DNA of 64,000 nucleotides from Pseudoalteromonas byunsanensis (GTDB lineage: Bacteria; Pseudomonadota; Gammaproteobacteria; Enterobacterales; Alteromonadaceae). The translations under genes were made by a program, and so were the position numbers. The stretch is taken from the NCBI RefSeq assembly GCF_001854475.1, contig NZ_MNAN01000035.1, positions 1-64,000 on the forward strand, written 5' to 3'. The notes beneath the pieces are model-generated. The model was not told the DNA's origin. It did not search any database and worked only from the letters and a program-made list of their open reading frames with translations. Positions 7,126 to 18,151 of this stretch are shown piece after piece; position 1 is the stretch's first letter, and every line of letters starts with the position of its first letter.

Positions 7126-8277
7126 ATGAATTTAAAGCAACGTAAAGCTAATCGCCCAAAGGTGGCCTTGCTGCTAACGGGAGGTGGTGCCCGCGCCGCA
7201 TATCAGGTTGGCGTGCTCAAAGCACTGGCTCTTAGTATGCCGCGCACAGCGCCGGTTCCGTTTCAAATCATTAATGGCACCTCCGCCGGGGCCATAAACT
7301 CAGCGGCGTTGGCCTGCTATGCCTCTTGTATGCACCTTGCGGTACGTAAAATTGAATGGGTATGGAAGAGCTTCCAATCGCATATGGTGTATCGTAGCGA
7401 CTTTCTAGGCTCATTTGGCTACCTTATCGCCAATGCCATGCGTAGTTTTCAGTCAAGCCATCTAAATCATCCACCTGCAAGCTTGCTTGATAACTCACCG
7501 CTGCGCAGTTTACTCAGTCAAGTATTAGATTTAAGTCGGATTGAGCGCAATATACACAAACAGTTTATCGATGCTATCTCTGTCACCGTATCGAGTTATT
7601 CAACTGGCCGCTCGGTGGCTTATTACCAAGCCAAAAATGCCGAAACCTGGCAACGCGCAAAACGTGAGGGTGTACCTGGCAGAATTTCATTAGATGTGTT
7701 GATGGCCTCCAGTGCCATTCCTATGGTTTTCCCCAGTGTACGGGTTAAACATCATTACTACGGTGATGGCTCAATTCACCAATTGTCACCGCTGAGCCCT
7801 TCTATTCATTTAGGGGCAGAAAAAATATTTGTGATTGGTGTAGAGCAGCCAAAAATACGCGCACCGCTAGGCTATGAGCCGCATTTCCCAGGTATGTCTG
7901 CAATTGCTGGTCACTTGCTCGATAGTGTCTTTAGTGACACGCTACAGTCAGATTTGGAGCGACTACACCGCGTCAACCGCACCATTAACTTGTTACCATC
8001 CAAAGACAAACACAAAGAGCTCAAGGCCATCGAAACATTAGTGATCAACCCTACGGTAAACTTCAGAGACATTGCCGAACAATATTATGATGATATGCCG
8101 CTGGCAATTAAGTTACTGATGCGTACTTTGGGTGTAAAACGCCACTCCAGCTCAAGTTTAACCAGCTATCTATTATTCGAGAAAAGTTACACGCAACATC
8201 TGATAGAAATTGGGTATCAAGACGGCATGGCTAGGCTTGATGAAATACGGGCATTTTTAGACTTAGATGATAAGTAA
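7126..8277 (+). CDS. Patatin-like phospholipase
   Basis: A 383-residue serine lipase of the patatin family, expected to hydrolyse acyl esters of phospholipids. It has the oxyanion loop GGGAR (residues 19-23), the nucleophile elbow GTSAG (S53) and the catalytic dyad Asp in YYGDGS (D214). No signal peptide is present, so it is probably cytoplasmic or membrane-associated. The start is placed at 7126 (MNLKQRK), where GAGGA precedes the ATG; the frame extends upstream to an ATG at 7060, but that adds residues with no family feature. It stops 3 bp before the convergent antiporter gene. Confidence 0.85.
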   Translation: MNLKQRKANRPKVALLLTGGGARAAYQVGVLKALALSMPRTAPVPFQIINGTSAGAINSAALACYASCMHLAVRKIEWVWKSFQSHMVYRSDFLGSFGYLIANAMRSFQSSHLNHPPASLLDNSPLRSLLSQVLDLSRIERNIHKQFIDAISVTVSSYSTGRSVAYYQAKNAETWQRAKREGVPGRISLDVLMASSAIPMVFPSVRVKHHYYGDGSIHQLSPLSPSIHLGAEKIFVIGVEQPKIRAPLGYEPHFPGMSAIAGHLLDSVFSDTLQSDLERLHRVNRTINLLPSKDKHKELKAIETLVINPTVNFRDIAEQYYDDMPLAIKLLMRTLGVKRHSSSSLTSYLLFEKSYTQHLIEIGYQDGMARLDEIRAFLDLDDK

Positions 8278-8280
8278 CGG

Positions 8281-10248
8281 CTAACCATTTAACAAATACT
8301 GCTCGGCACGCTCTACTCTTCTAGGTTTACCTTTTAGCAGTAAGACATCATTGGCATGTAAAACCATACTTTGTACGGGAGCAGACAGCTCCTGCCCCCC
8401 TCGACGCAGTGCCGTGATCACCACTTTTTGTTTGTCTAAACTTAATTGCTCAATGGTCTTATCAACCGCGAAGGCTGACTCAGGCAATGCTAATGCGTGG
8501 AGGTACTCAAGCCTATCTACGTTGGCCTCTAATGGGTCTTGCTCATCTCCGGCAAAAAAGCCGTGTAAGTATTCATAGCGATTATGGCGCTCTTTACTGA
8601 CTCGCTTGAAAATGCGCCGCATGGGCACACCTGACATATGCAACACATGCGACACTAGCATCAAACTGGCTTCCAACGCTTCTGGCACAACTTCGGTAAC
8701 ACCAAGCTCTTTTAGCGCATCAAGGTGACTATCATCGGTTGAACGAGCCAGTATTTTTACATCGGGTGCAACACGTCGTATCGCGTCGATGACCTCATGA
8801 CTTTGATTGAAGTCTGAGCAAGTGATGATCACCAATCTGGCTTTATCCACATTAGCTGATTTTAGCAGTGCCGAAGAGCCCGAATAACCAAACATCACGG
8901 GCTCCCCTGCTGTCTGTGCTTCTTGTACTAGATTCGGGTTGCGCTCTATGGCCAGATAAGGAATGGCTTCGGGTTTTAAAAAACGGGCTATTGTTTGACC
9001 AACTCTCCCATACCCTAATATAACTACATGATCACTTAGCGTTTCACTATTGAACAGCTGGCTGTAGTCATTTTTATGATGGCCACCGTTAATATTGAGT
9101 TTTCGTAAAATCACAGGCGTTCTATCGATTAAATAAGGAGTAATAGCCATTGATAACACGCCTAAGGCCACCAAAAATGAGGTACTGTTTGCATCAAGTA
9201 AATTGTGCTTACTTGCTAATGCCACCAAAACAAACCCAAACTCCCCCATCTGCCACAACAATATTCCCGTTGCCATCGCATCTTTTTTACGCTCACCCAT
9301 TAGCTGAGCAAGCAAAGCGATGATAAGCACTTTGAATAACAACAATGCCCCCAAAGCCAAAACGATATACCCTATTTTGTTCGCAACATATGGCACATTG
9401 AGCTGCATTCCGATAGTGACAAAGAATAACCCCATCAAAATATCACGAAATGGTCTGATCTCGGCCTCAAGCTGGTGCCGATATTGACTCTCACCAAGCA
9501 TCATACCCGCTAAAAATGCGCCCAAAGCCATAGATAGCCCAAACAAGTAGGTCAACGCCCCTGCACACAAGGCAACCACAATAGTGGTCAGCACAAACAA
9601 TTCATCGGTGCGCACCGAGGCGACTTCATTAAATATTTTCGGCAGGCACCACTTACCAATCGCCCAAAGCAACAAACATACAAATGCCCCTTTTGCCAAA
9701 GCAAAGGCCAGAGCACCAACTAATACCTGATTTTCTGATTGAGCGATCAGCGGAAAAGCAATTAATAAAGGTACCACGGCAATGTCTTGGAACAGCAACA
9801 TGCCAATAGCCAATTGCCCTCTGCGTAAGTTTAAAGTGCCGCTTTCTTTGAGTATTTTGACTACCACAGCAGTTGACGAAAGCGCCATTAAACTGGCAAT
9901 TACAAAAGCGCTTAACCAATCATAGTTAAGTGCTTTGACAGCAAACATTCCTACAATGGTGGTTACTAACACCTGTAAACTGCCAAGACCAAACACCAAG
10001 TTACGCATTGCCATGAGTTTTGGAACTGAAAACTCCAGCCCTAAACTGAACAATAAAAACACAATACCCAGCTCGGCGATAAAGTGCATCTCATAGCTGA
10101 TACTCATCCAGCCAATACCATAACCACCAGCGAGCACCCCAGTCACTAAATAGGCCAAAATTGCTGGCAAGCCCACACGCTTAAACAACCACACCAAAAC
10201 CGCAGCGGCAAGCAATAGGGCAAAAACCTCGGCAAAAATGTTCTGCAA
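8281..10248 (-). CDS. CPA2-family monovalent cation/proton antiporter with RCK domain (Kef-type)
   Basis: A 655-residue membrane transporter. The N-terminal 380 residues form about 12-13 transmembrane helices with the Na/H-exchanger pattern (GLEFSVPKLMAM, SLMALSSTAVVVKIL, LGAFLAGMMLGES). From about residue 405 there is a Rossmann-type RCK/TrkA-N domain (VVILGYGRVGQTIARFL), and at the C-terminus a TrkA-C domain ending in a VLLLKGKPR strand. KefB, KefC and YbaL share this layout. The ligand and the ion (K+ or Na+) cannot be decided from sequence, and no ancillary KefF/KefG-like gene is adjacent. It is convergent with the lipase gene. Confidence 0.88.
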   Translation of the reverse strand: MQNIFAEVFALLLAAAVLVWLFKRVGLPAILAYLVTGVLAGGYGIGWMSISYEMHFIAELGIVFLLFSLGLEFSVPKLMAMRNLVFGLGSLQVLVTTIVGMFAVKALNYDWLSAFVIASLMALSSTAVVVKILKESGTLNLRRGQLAIGMLLFQDIAVVPLLIAFPLIAQSENQVLVGALAFALAKGAFVCLLLWAIGKWCLPKIFNEVASVRTDELFVLTTIVVALCAGALTYLFGLSMALGAFLAGMMLGESQYRHQLEAEIRPFRDILMGLFFVTIGMQLNVPYVANKIGYIVLALGALLLFKVLIIALLAQLMGERKKDAMATGILLWQMGEFGFVLVALASKHNLLDANSTSFLVALGVLSMAITPYLIDRTPVILRKLNINGGHHKNDYSQLFNSETLSDHVVILGYGRVGQTIARFLKPEAIPYLAIERNPNLVQEAQTAGEPVMFGYSGSSALLKSANVDKARLVIITCSDFNQSHEVIDAIRRVAPDVKILARSTDDSHLDALKELGVTEVVPEALEASLMLVSHVLHMSGVPMRRIFKRVSKERHNRYEYLHGFFAGDEQDPLEANVDRLEYLHALALPESAFAVDKTIEQLSLDKQKVVITALRRGGQELSAPVQSMVLHANDVLLLKGKPRRVERAEQYLLNG

Positions 10249-10392
10249 GTGGCCTCCAAAGTGTCAAAAATCTGGGAAATAGCGAAGACGCTTGTCATTA
10301 AATATAGCAAGCAATTGTTTTTCAGCCAGTTTAAATTATTGGCACATTTTTCGCTTAGAGTAAGACAATAGTAGTACTTAGGGGAATACTGA

Positions 10393-11289
10393 ATGGAAAA
10401 TGTCCATATTTTGGCTCAACGCGTGTCAACACGCGGCGATTATTTGCCGTTCAACACCGAGCAATATACAAACCGTGAGGCGGATCCCATCCATAAACTT
10501 GTGGAGCAATTACAAACCACGCTTCATATAGATGAGTTGCTGACTGTGTTCGCCGAACACGCGCAACGCATTATTAAGTTGTCTGGTTTACAGTTTCACT
10601 CATCACTGGGTGTGGCACAAATGTACAATAGTGACAATCAGCATATACCGTTTAAGTTCGATCTTGAGTTAAACGAAGAGCATCTAGGCCAGCTTGTTTA
10701 CTTTTGTCAGTACCAAATAAGCGATGCAATCAAAGCAAAGCTATGCCGCTTACACTGTGCACTGCTATACCCGATGCGCAATGCGTTGACCTATAACAGA
10801 GTATTAAAGCTTGCAACGAAAGATTCTTTAACGGGTCTTTATAACCGCAGCCAATTTAGTGATAGTTTGGCACAGCGTATTGAACGTACTCGCCGTTTGC
10901 AAAGCAATTTCAGTTTAATGTTGCTGGATTTGGACAATTTCAAACAAGTAAATGACCGCCATGGCCACAGTGCTGGTGATGATGTGTTAATTAAATTTGC
11001 TGATATCTTAAAGCAATCGGTACGCAGTACTGATACGGTATACCGCTTTGGTGGCGACGAGTTTGCCATCATAATTGACGACCCGCAATTTACTACCAAT
11101 AAAGTGATTGCAGAGCGAGTTATGCATACGGTTCGTAAATGTCATTTACTGTCTAAATTTGGTGTTACCACCAGTATTGGTTTTACACTATCCAATATAC
11201 AAGATTGCGAGGCGAGTATTTTTGCTCGTACCGATAAAGGCTTGTACAAAGCTAAAGCGCACGGGCGCAACTGCGCACGAACCAGTTAA
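10393..11289 (+). CDS. Diguanylate cyclase (GGDEF)
   Basis: A 298-residue soluble protein. Residues about 1-125 are an unassigned sensory part with a GAF-like feel. The catalytic domain starts at DSLTGLYNRSQF and has the active-site motif RFGGDEF (G220-F224), so synthesis of c-di-GMP from GTP is expected. The inhibitory I-site RxxD is present as R211-S-T-D214, five residues before GGDEF, so product feedback is likely. There is no transmembrane segment and no EAL domain. The gene is monocistronic with its own terminator hairpin. Confidence 0.9.
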   Translation: MENVHILAQRVSTRGDYLPFNTEQYTNREADPIHKLVEQLQTTLHIDELLTVFAEHAQRIIKLSGLQFHSSLGVAQMYNSDNQHIPFKFDLELNEEHLGQLVYFCQYQISDAIKAKLCRLHCALLYPMRNALTYNRVLKLATKDSLTGLYNRSQFSDSLAQRIERTRRLQSNFSLMLLDLDNFKQVNDRHGHSAGDDVLIKFADILKQSVRSTDTVYRFGGDEFAIIIDDPQFTTNKVIAERVMHTVRKCHLLSKFGVTTSIGFTLSNIQDCEASIFARTDKGLYKAKAHGRNCARTS

Positions 11290-11298
11290 TCATTTTTA

Positions 11299-11345
11299 GC
11301 AGGCTCTGCTCCTTGAGCGGAGCGCCCCTAGCGGAGCCTGCAATT
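11299..11345. terminator. Bidirectional hairpin between convergent genes
   Basis: GCAGGCTC (11299-11306) pairs with GAGCCTGC (11334-11341), with extra internal G/C pairing and AATTTTCT after it. It lies between the plus-strand cyclase and the minus-strand membrane protein and can serve both. Confidence 0.65.
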
Positions 11346-11347
11346 TT

Positions 11348-11701
11348 CTAATTAACCACAGTGTCTTTTAGAAATGCTAATCGGTAGATGATTAGTGCAA
11401 TAGCAAAGCCAAAGAAGTAACCATTTATTACCCAAGCCAACGCTATAAAATTATTCAACTCACTCAATATGATCAAAAGTAATGGCATTAGTAATGCGAA
11501 AATAAAAAAGCTGCCACCTTTTTCATGCCAATAAAGCAGAAGAAGTGCTGTACTTATCGCACCAAACAACAACGCAAACAGAAGGTTTGCCAACAGTGGC
11601 GCCCCATCGATCACACCTAATAACGCAAACAAAGCAATATTAAGCAATAACGCCCAAGGCGCTTTACTTGCCAACGATTTTCCGATTTCTTGACTATTCA
11701 C
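11348..11701 (-). CDS. Small hypothetical integral membrane protein
   Basis: A 117-residue protein made of about four hydrophobic helices (WALLLNIALFALLGV, LLFALLFGAISTALLLLYW, FFIFALLMPLLLIIL, INGYFFGFAIALIIY), with a short polar N-terminus. I do not recognise the family. Its start overlaps the tilS stop by 8 bp, so it is translationally coupled to tilS and is the last gene before the bidirectional terminator. Confidence 0.7.
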   Translation of the reverse strand: MNSQEIGKSLASKAPWALLLNIALFALLGVIDGAPLLANLLFALLFGAISTALLLLYWHEKGGSFFIFALLMPLLLIILSELNNFIALAWVINGYFFGFAIALIIYRLAFLKDTVVN

Positions 11702-13010
11702 TTCTCGTTACTTCCCATTGTATACCTTGCTGTGGTTCGTACAGCGTATGTTCCAAATAAAATCCTACTACTTGCACCAACTGCTCATTATAATAAATCA
11801 GGGGTACGTGAGCACGTTGCCAACTGGGTACACCCGCTTCTTTAAGCCAGTGCTTTAGTGTATTGCGGCCCGGTTTATTCAACGGCCTTATTTTGTCACT
11901 CATACGGCCAAACACAACCGAGACTTGCTCATTTTCAGTGGGTAAGCGCACTCCCGGTCCAAATATGGCCTTGAGCATTTGCAAATCATCTATTGCTACG
12001 CAGTTTAGGCCAGTAATGACTTGCGACTGTGGCGTTATTTTCGGTGTGACCAAATATAAGTGCTGTCGATACCGCTTAACCTCGGCTTGCCCCATAACAA
12101 TACTAAGTTGAGCATCTTGTTTACTGGTAAAAGCTTGATGTAACAACTGCTCCAATACCACCTTAGAGGGCATATTCATGCTATGGCTTTGCAACCAAGC
12201 TCGCACTACATTGGCTTGCCTAGCCTGACTCAGCTTTGACAGCGCCACAAGATTTAAGGTGCGCTCAGCCGTTTGACACAGTTGTAAATCTTGTGCGGTG
12301 ATTTCATCAATCAACAATTGCTGTTGCTGTAGTAACTCAATACTACGCAAAGCACTGCTTAAAAACCCTTTAAAACGAGATTTAAGCAGTGGTAATACTT
12401 GGTTTCTAAGAAAGTTACGATCAAAACGATCATCTTGATTGGAATAGTCTTCGATGTGGGAAATAGCAAATGTTCTTGCAAACGCTTCAATATCTTGTCG
12501 GCTCACACTGAGCAATGGCCTAATACACTGACGCCCCGATTCAAGCTCGGCGCTTTGACGCATTGACGCCAAGCCACTTAGTCCTGAGCCACGCTTTAAT
12601 CTAAGTAAGAATGTTTCCAGTTGATCATCACCATGCTGCCCTAATACCAAGAGGCTATCTTCGTGTGCAAGTTTATCCAACGCGGCATAACGTGCATCGC
12701 GAGCTTGTGACTCCAAACTGTGCCGTGCTTTTTGTTCGATAACCACCGAAGTGGTTTTAAACTCAACATGTAAAGTCTGACAAAGACGCTCACAAAACTG
12801 CTGCCAGGCTTTTGAGTCGGCTGATAAACCATGGTCAATATAGATAGCTTCTATGCGCAGATCAGTTTGTTGTGCACATAAAGTATGGCAAAGGTGGAGT
12901 AACACCACAGAATCAACGCCCCCCGACAAGGCTACGCTCATGGGCCGTCGATGAGGGTTTAGCGTATTAACCGCTGATAAAAACTGTTTATATAGCGTGG
13001 TATTTTTCAT
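11694..13010 (-). CDS. tilS: tRNA(Ile)-lysidine synthase
   Basis: A 438-residue enzyme that converts C34 of the CAU-anticodon tRNA-Ile to lysidine with ATP, so that AUA is read as Ile; essential in bacteria. The N-terminal PP-loop ATPase motif SGGVDS is at residues 29-34. The conserved HGDDQLETFLLRLKRGSGL follows near residue 127, and the C-terminal substrate-recognition domain (RPLNKPGRNTLKHWLKE) is intact. Length equals the usual gammaproteobacterial form. It follows accA in the same direction, but a terminator lies between them. Confidence 0.95.
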   Translation of the reverse strand: MKNTTLYKQFLSAVNTLNPHRRPMSVALSGGVDSVVLLHLCHTLCAQQTDLRIEAIYIDHGLSADSKAWQQFCERLCQTLHVEFKTTSVVIEQKARHSLESQARDARYAALDKLAHEDSLLVLGQHGDDQLETFLLRLKRGSGLSGLASMRQSAELESGRQCIRPLLSVSRQDIEAFARTFAISHIEDYSNQDDRFDRNFLRNQVLPLLKSRFKGFLSSALRSIELLQQQQLLIDEITAQDLQLCQTAERTLNLVALSKLSQARQANVVRAWLQSHSMNMPSKVVLEQLLHQAFTSKQDAQLSIVMGQAEVKRYRQHLYLVTPKITPQSQVITGLNCVAIDDLQMLKAIFGPGVRLPTENEQVSVVFGRMSDKIRPLNKPGRNTLKHWLKEAGVPSWQRAHVPLIYYNEQLVQVVGFYLEHTLYEPQQGIQWEVTRSE

Positions 13011-13021
13011 AATTCACAACG

Positions 13022-13050
13022 TAAAAAAGCCGCACATAGCGGCTCTTTTA
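13022..13050 (-). terminator. Intrinsic terminator after accA
   Basis: On the minus strand AGCCGC, loop TATGT, GCGGCT, then TTTTTT (stem 13028-13044). It closes the transcript coming from dnaE-accA before tilS. Confidence 0.85.
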
Positions 13051-13087
13051 TTTTATCACTGGATCAGTGCATAAATACAGCAGACTT

Positions 13088-14044
13088 TTAGCAATAACCA
13101 AAAGACATAAGTCTCTGATAGCGCTGCTCTAGCATCTTATCAGTACCCAATTCTTCTAGCTCAGCCAAGTCGCGCTTTAATTGCACTTTTAGGTTCTTAG
13201 CCATTGCATCATAATCGCGATGTGCGCCACCTAACGGTTCTTCAATGATGTTGTTGATTAAGTCCAACTCTTTTACTCGTTGCGCAGATACACCCATAGC
13301 CTCAGCAGCCAGTGGTGCCTTTTCTGCACTCTTCCAAAGAATCGACGCACAACCTTCAGGTGAAATAACCGAGTAGGTGCTGTATTGCAACATATTAACG
13401 CGGTCGCCCACACCAATTGCCAATGCACCACCCGAACCACCTTCACCGATCACAGTACAAATAGTTGGCACTTTTAATGCGGCCATAACTTTTAAGTTAC
13501 GGGCGATGGCTTCACTTTGACCACGCTCTTCAGCACCAACACCAGGATAAGCACCCGGAGTATCAATAAAGGTCATAATAGGCATTTTAAAACGCTCAGC
13601 CATTTCCATCAGGCGTAATGCTTTGCGATAACCTTCAGGTTTTGGCATACCGAAGTTGCGTTTAATTTTCTCAGCCGTGTCGCGCCCTTTTTGCTGACCG
13701 ATCACCATAACTGGCTTACCGTCAAGACGTGCAACACCACCTAAAATAGCCGGATCATTGGCAAAAGTACGATCACCTGCAAACTCATCAAATTCCGTGA
13801 AAATACGGTTGATATAATCGCGAGTGTACGGACGAAGCGGATGACGAGCCAACTGAGAAACCTGCCAAGCACCTAAGCCTGAAAAGACTTTTTTGGTTAA
13901 CTCAACATTTTTCTCTTTCAAGCGCGTAATTTCTTCTTCAAGGCTCAGATCTAAACTGCCTGAACGGCTAACATTTTGTAACTCTTTTATTTTTACTTCC
14001 AATTCTGCAATTGGAAGTTCAAAATCAAGATAATTGAGGCTCAT
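13088..14044 (-). CDS. accA: Acetyl-CoA carboxylase carboxyltransferase subunit alpha
   Basis: A 318-residue subunit that, with AccD, moves the carboxyl group from carboxybiotin to acetyl-CoA to make malonyl-CoA for fatty-acid synthesis. It shows the crotonase-type fold with [40 protein letters not shown] and the oxyanion-forming [12 protein letters not shown]. Full length (the E. coli protein is 319). It lies 16 bp downstream of dnaE, the usual gammaproteobacterial order, and ends at an intrinsic terminator. Confidence 0.97.
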   Translation of the reverse strand: MSLNYLDFELPIAELEVKIKELQNVSRSGSLDLSLEEEITRLKEKNVELTKKVFSGLGAWQVSQLARHPLRPYTRDYINRIFTEFDEFAGDRTFANDPAILGGVARLDGKPVMVIGQQKGRDTAEKIKRNFGMPKPEGYRKALRLMEMAERFKMPIMTFIDTPGAYPGVGAEERGQSEAIARNLKVMAALKVPTICTVIGEGGSGGALAIGVGDRVNMLQYSTYSVISPEGCASILWKSAEKAPLAAEAMGVSAQRVKELDLINNIIEEPLGGAHRDYDAMAKNLKVQLKRDLAELEELGTDKMLEQRYQRLMSFGYC

Positions 14045-14060
14045 GCTCTAAACTACCTAA

Positions 14061-17000
14061 TTAGTTAAATTCTAGTTCTATTTCTTGCGCCGCCATTTGT
14101 GATAATCGAGTCAATAGATCATCAGTAGGCGTCACACACCATTGGGTTCCCAGCGTTAACTCAGCTAACGCATCTGGACGTTGGTACGTTATCTTTATCG
14201 GACACGTACCAAACTTGTAAGGTTCCAGTACTTTTCGTAAATTTTCGAAGAAGTTTGCTTCAATTTGCACCATATTTAGCGTCATTTTTATCGCACGAAT
14301 ACGTTTTTCTCGTGCCTGAGCTATAGTACACACGTCTCTGGCGGTCATTGTAATGCCCCCAGAGAAGTTATCAAAGCTGACCTGTCCGGTTATTACCAAG
14401 ATTTGGTTAATTTGCAGCAATTCTTGGTACATTTCAAACTGTTCAGGGAATAAGCGTACATCAATCCGGGCACTCTTGTCATCTAAAGTTATCAAGCCCC
14501 AGCGATTCCCTTTCTTATTTATCAGGGTTCTTGCATTGATCACTAAACCCGCAGCGGTAGACTGAACGTCGCGGTTAGTGGGCTGCAAGTCAACTAGTCT
14601 GCCAGAAGTGTAGTGCTTTAATTCTTTTCTGTATTGATTGATCGGGTGACCGGTTAAATACAAGCCTAATGTCTCTTTCTCACCGTCTAACCACTGGTTG
14701 TCAGTAAGTGGTAAAGCACTGGTAAAGGCTTGTTCTACTTGCTCTGGCTCAACCGCTAACAGACCAAACAAGTCTGATTGACCAAGCGACTCTGCCTTGT
14801 GGTGTTGTTCAGCAGACTTCATTGCTCCTGTCAGACTAGCCAACAATGTAGCTCTTCCAGGCTGATTTTTCTCCGGCCCAAGTTTGTCTAAAGCGCCCGC
14901 ATAAATGAGCTTTTCAACGACTCTTTTATTTAGCCGTTTTAAATCAACACGCGCACAAAAATCAAAGAGATCTTTAAACTCACCGCCTTTTTCTCTGGCT
15001 TCAAGAATTGCTTCGACTGGTCCCTCACCAACACCTTTAATGGCGCCAATACCGTAAACAATTTCGCCCTGACGATTTACGGTAAATTTATATACACCTG
15101 CATTCACATCTGGCGGCAATAAAGTGAGTTTCATGTTCTCACACTCATCAACCAATGTGACGATTTTGTCGGTGTTATCCATATCGGCAGACATTACCGC
15201 AGCCATGAATTCAGCCGGATAATGGGTTTTCATCCAAAGTGTTTGGTAAGACACTAATGCGTAGGCTGCCGAGTGAGACTTGTTAAAGCCATATCCCGCG
15301 AATTTCTCCACCAAATCGAAGATTTTCATCGCAAGTTCGCCATCAACGCCGTTAGCAATCGCCCCCTCTTCAAAAGTCGAACGCTGCTTGGCCATCTCCT
15401 CAGGCTTTTTCTTACCCATAGCTCGGCGCAGCATGTCTGCTCCGCCCAGCGTATACCCCGCCAGAACCTGAGCAATCTGCATTACTTGTTCCTGATACAA
15501 GATAATACCGTAGGTAGGCTCAAGAATTGGGATCAGGCTATCATGCTGCCACTGTACATCTGGGTAAGAAAGTTCTTCACGTCCATGCTTACGGTCAATG
15601 AAGTTATCTACCATGCCCGATTGCAATGGTCCCGGTCTAAATAGTGCAACCAGGGCTATCATATCCTCAAAGCAGTCAGGCTTTAGACGACGGATCAAAT
15701 CCTTCATACCACGGGATTCTAGCTGGAATACCGCCGTGGTCTCTGCTCGTAACAACAGCTCAATACTAGGTTTGTCATTTAGTGGAATGGCGTTAATATC
15801 AACGGGTTCTTTGCCTTCGCGAGCTAGACGCTCGTTGGTCATATCCAGCGCCCATTGCAAGATAGTGAGCGTTCTTAACCCCAAGAAGTCGAATTTAACC
15901 AAACCTGCTGTTTCAACATCGTTTTTATCGAACTGGGTAACTGGAAACTTACCTTCTTCATCACAATATAAAGCAGCAAAGTCGGTAATTGTGGTCGGCG
16001 AGATAACAACACCACCGGCGTGCTTACCGGCGTTTCGTGTACACCCTTCCAAGATGCGACACATATCGATGAGATCTTTAACTTCCTCATCGCCATCGTA
16101 TGCCTCTGGCAGCCTAGGTTCGACGTCAAAAGCTTTTGCCAGCGTCATACCTGGGTCGCCCGGCACCAGCTTAGAAATACGATCAACAAACCCATAAGGG
16201 TGCCCAAGCACACGACCAACATCTCGGATAACGGCTTTTGCTGCCATAGTACCAAAAGTGATGATCTGTGATACGGCGTCACGGCCATACAACATGGCTA
16301 CATGGTCAATTACCTCATCTCGACGGTCCATACAAAAGTCAACGTCAAAGTCAGGCATCGAAACACGTTCAGGGTTGAGGAATCGTTCGAAAAGTAAATC
16401 AAACTCCAATGGATCAAGGTCGGTAATTTTTAACGCATAAGCGACCAATGAACCTGCACCTGAACCCCGTCCAGGGCCTACTGGAATATTGTTATCCTTA
16501 CTCCACTGAATGAACTCCATTACTATCAAGAAGTAGCCGGGGAATCCCATCTGGTTGATAACGTCCAGCTCTATTTGCAAACGCTCATCGTATTCGCCAC
16601 GTTTCTCGGCCCGTTCCTGATCATCTGGGAATAGAAACTGTAAGCGCTCTTCCAACCCATCTTTGGAGACCTTAACGAGGAAGTCCTCAATTTTCAAATC
16701 ACCTGTGGGGTAATCGGGTAAGAAGTAGGTACCAAGTTGCACTGTAACGTTACAGCGTTTGGCGATTTCTACTGAGTTCTCAAGCGCTTCTGGAATATCA
16801 CTAAATAACTCCAGCATTTGTTCAGGTGTTTTTAAATACTGCTCTTTGGAGAAGCGCTTTGGACGACGTTTATCTTCTAACGTGTAGCCATCATGAATAG
16901 CAACTCGGATCTCATGGGCTTCAAAGTCTTCTTCATGCAAAAATACCACTTCATTGGTGGCCACAACAGGTAAGTCTCGCTCGCTTGCCAAAGCGACTGC

Positions 17001-17552
17001 CGCATGTAAGTACTCTTCTTCTTGTGCTCGACCTGTACGTGTGAGTTCTAGGAAAAAATGGTCTTTAAAGTGTTGCTCGTAAAACGCCAACACATTCAGC
17101 GCTAATTGTTGATTACCTTTGAGTAGTGCCTTACCTACATCGCCATCTTTGGCACCGGACAGAAGAATAAGTCCTGATTTATGTTCTGCCAGCCATTGCT
17201 TATCAACCACAGGGCGATGAAAAACATGCCCCCGTTGATATGCTCGAGAAATAAGTAAAGTGAGATTTTTATAGCCTTCGTTGTCTTTGGCCAATACTAC
17301 CAAACGACTAGGTTCATCAGGAAACTCATCGCTTTTTAGCCATATGTCCGCGCCCACAATCGGCTTAATTCCCGCCCCGTGAGCCGCATCATAAAAACGC
17401 ACCAGACCACATAAATTCATTTGATCGGTAATAGCAAACGCGGGGAGCCCGAGTTCCTGTGCTCTGGCGACAATGGGTTTGGTTTTGGCGAGTCCATCCA
17501 CCATGGAAAAATCACTGTGAACGCGTAAATGAACAAACTCTGGGGCAGCCAT
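14061..17552 (-). CDS. dnaE: DNA polymerase III subunit alpha
   Basis: A 1163-residue replicative polymerase. It has an N-terminal PHP domain ([13 protein letters not shown]), a C-family palm with PDFDVDF whose catalytic aspartates fall at D401 and D403, exactly the E. coli numbering, finger and thumb regions ([31 protein letters not shown]), then a tandem HhH and an OB-fold near residues 990-1070. Length is usual for DnaE1. Start ATG lies 2 bp after the rnhB stop, and the gene is followed by accA at 16 bp, so lpxB-rnhB-dnaE-accA read as one unit. Confidence 0.98.
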   Translation of the reverse strand: MAAPEFVHLRVHSDFSMVDGLAKTKPIVARAQELGLPAFAITDQMNLCGLVRFYDAAHGAGIKPIVGADIWLKSDEFPDEPSRLVVLAKDNEGYKNLTLLISRAYQRGHVFHRPVVDKQWLAEHKSGLILLSGAKDGDVGKALLKGNQQLALNVLAFYEQHFKDHFFLELTRTGRAQEEEYLHAAVALASERDLPVVATNEVVFLHEEDFEAHEIRVAIHDGYTLEDKRRPKRFSKEQYLKTPEQMLELFSDIPEALENSVEIAKRCNVTVQLGTYFLPDYPTGDLKIEDFLVKVSKDGLEERLQFLFPDDQERAEKRGEYDERLQIELDVINQMGFPGYFLIVMEFIQWSKDNNIPVGPGRGSGAGSLVAYALKITDLDPLEFDLLFERFLNPERVSMPDFDVDFCMDRRDEVIDHVAMLYGRDAVSQIITFGTMAAKAVIRDVGRVLGHPYGFVDRISKLVPGDPGMTLAKAFDVEPRLPEAYDGDEEVKDLIDMCRILEGCTRNAGKHAGGVVISPTTITDFAALYCDEEGKFPVTQFDKNDVETAGLVKFDFLGLRTLTILQWALDMTNERLAREGKEPVDINAIPLNDKPSIELLLRAETTAVFQLESRGMKDLIRRLKPDCFEDMIALVALFRPGPLQSGMVDNFIDRKHGREELSYPDVQWQHDSLIPILEPTYGIILYQEQVMQIAQVLAGYTLGGADMLRRAMGKKKPEEMAKQRSTFEEGAIANGVDGELAMKIFDLVEKFAGYGFNKSHSAAYALVSYQTLWMKTHYPAEFMAAVMSADMDNTDKIVTLVDECENMKLTLLPPDVNAGVYKFTVNRQGEIVYGIGAIKGVGEGPVEAILEAREKGGEFKDLFDFCARVDLKRLNKRVVEKLIYAGALDKLGPEKNQPGRATLLASLTGAMKSAEQHHKAESLGQSDLFGLLAVEPEQVEQAFTSALPLTDNQWLDGEKETLGLYLTGHPINQYRKELKHYTSGRLVDLQPTNRDVQSTAAGLVINARTLINKKGNRWGLITLDDKSARIDVRLFPEQFEMYQELLQINQILVITGQVSFDNFSGGITMTARDVCTIAQAREKRIRAIKMTLNMVQIEANFFENLRKVLEPYKFGTCPIKITYQRPDALAELTLGTQWCVTPTDDLLTRLSQMAAQEIELEFN

Positions 17553-17554
17553 AC

Positions 17555-18151
17555 CTATAGCTCCTTCATAGCCAATATACGCTGCACCGGTTTAAAGCTT
17601 TTCCGATGGTGCGGTGTAATACCATGCGCTTCTAACGCAGCAAAGTGTGCTTTAGTAGGGTAACCTTTGTGCCCCGCAAAACCAAATTCTGGATATTTAG
17701 CATCTAGCTCCATCATTTGATGATCACGCGCAACTTTAGCTATGATTGAAGCGGCACTGATCTCAGCGACAAGGCTGTCACCTTTGACAACACTTTGGGC
17801 TGGCATTAACAGCTTTGGTAAACGATTGCCGTCTACAAATACAAAATCAGGCTGAATACTCAGCCCCTCCACCGCTCTGCTCATCGCAAGCATAGTGGCG
17901 TGTAATATATTCAGTTCGTCAATTTCTTCTACCGACGCTCTGCCGATGCTAAAGCTCAGCGCTTTTTCTTTTATTTCTTGCGCCAGGAGTGTGCGTTTTT
18001 TTTCAGTCAGCTTTTTTGAATCATTCAATCCTTCAATTGGATTGTGAGGGTCTAGGATGACCGCAGCGGTCACCACATCACCTACCAGGGGCCCACGACC
18101 AACTTCATCTACGCCGGCGATATACTGTACGTCAGGGCGTTCAATCTGCAT
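17555..18151 (-). CDS. rnhB: Ribonuclease HII
   Basis: A 198-residue endonuclease that cuts the RNA strand of RNA/DNA hybrids, including single ribonucleotides in DNA. It has the type-2 RNase H catalytic carboxylates: DEVGRGPL near the N-terminus (D15, E16), FVDGNRLP (Asp) and a later DHQMMELD helix. Its start overlaps the lpxB stop region by 11 bp, indicating coupled translation, and dnaE begins 2 bp after its end. Confidence 0.96.
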   Translation of the reverse strand: MQIERPDVQYIAGVDEVGRGPLVGDVVTAAVILDPHNPIEGLNDSKKLTEKKRTLLAQEIKEKALSFSIGRASVEEIDELNILHATMLAMSRAVEGLSIQPDFVFVDGNRLPKLLMPAQSVVKGDSLVAEISAASIIAKVARDHQMMELDAKYPEFGFAGHKGYPTKAHFAALEAHGITPHHRKSFKPVQRILAMKEL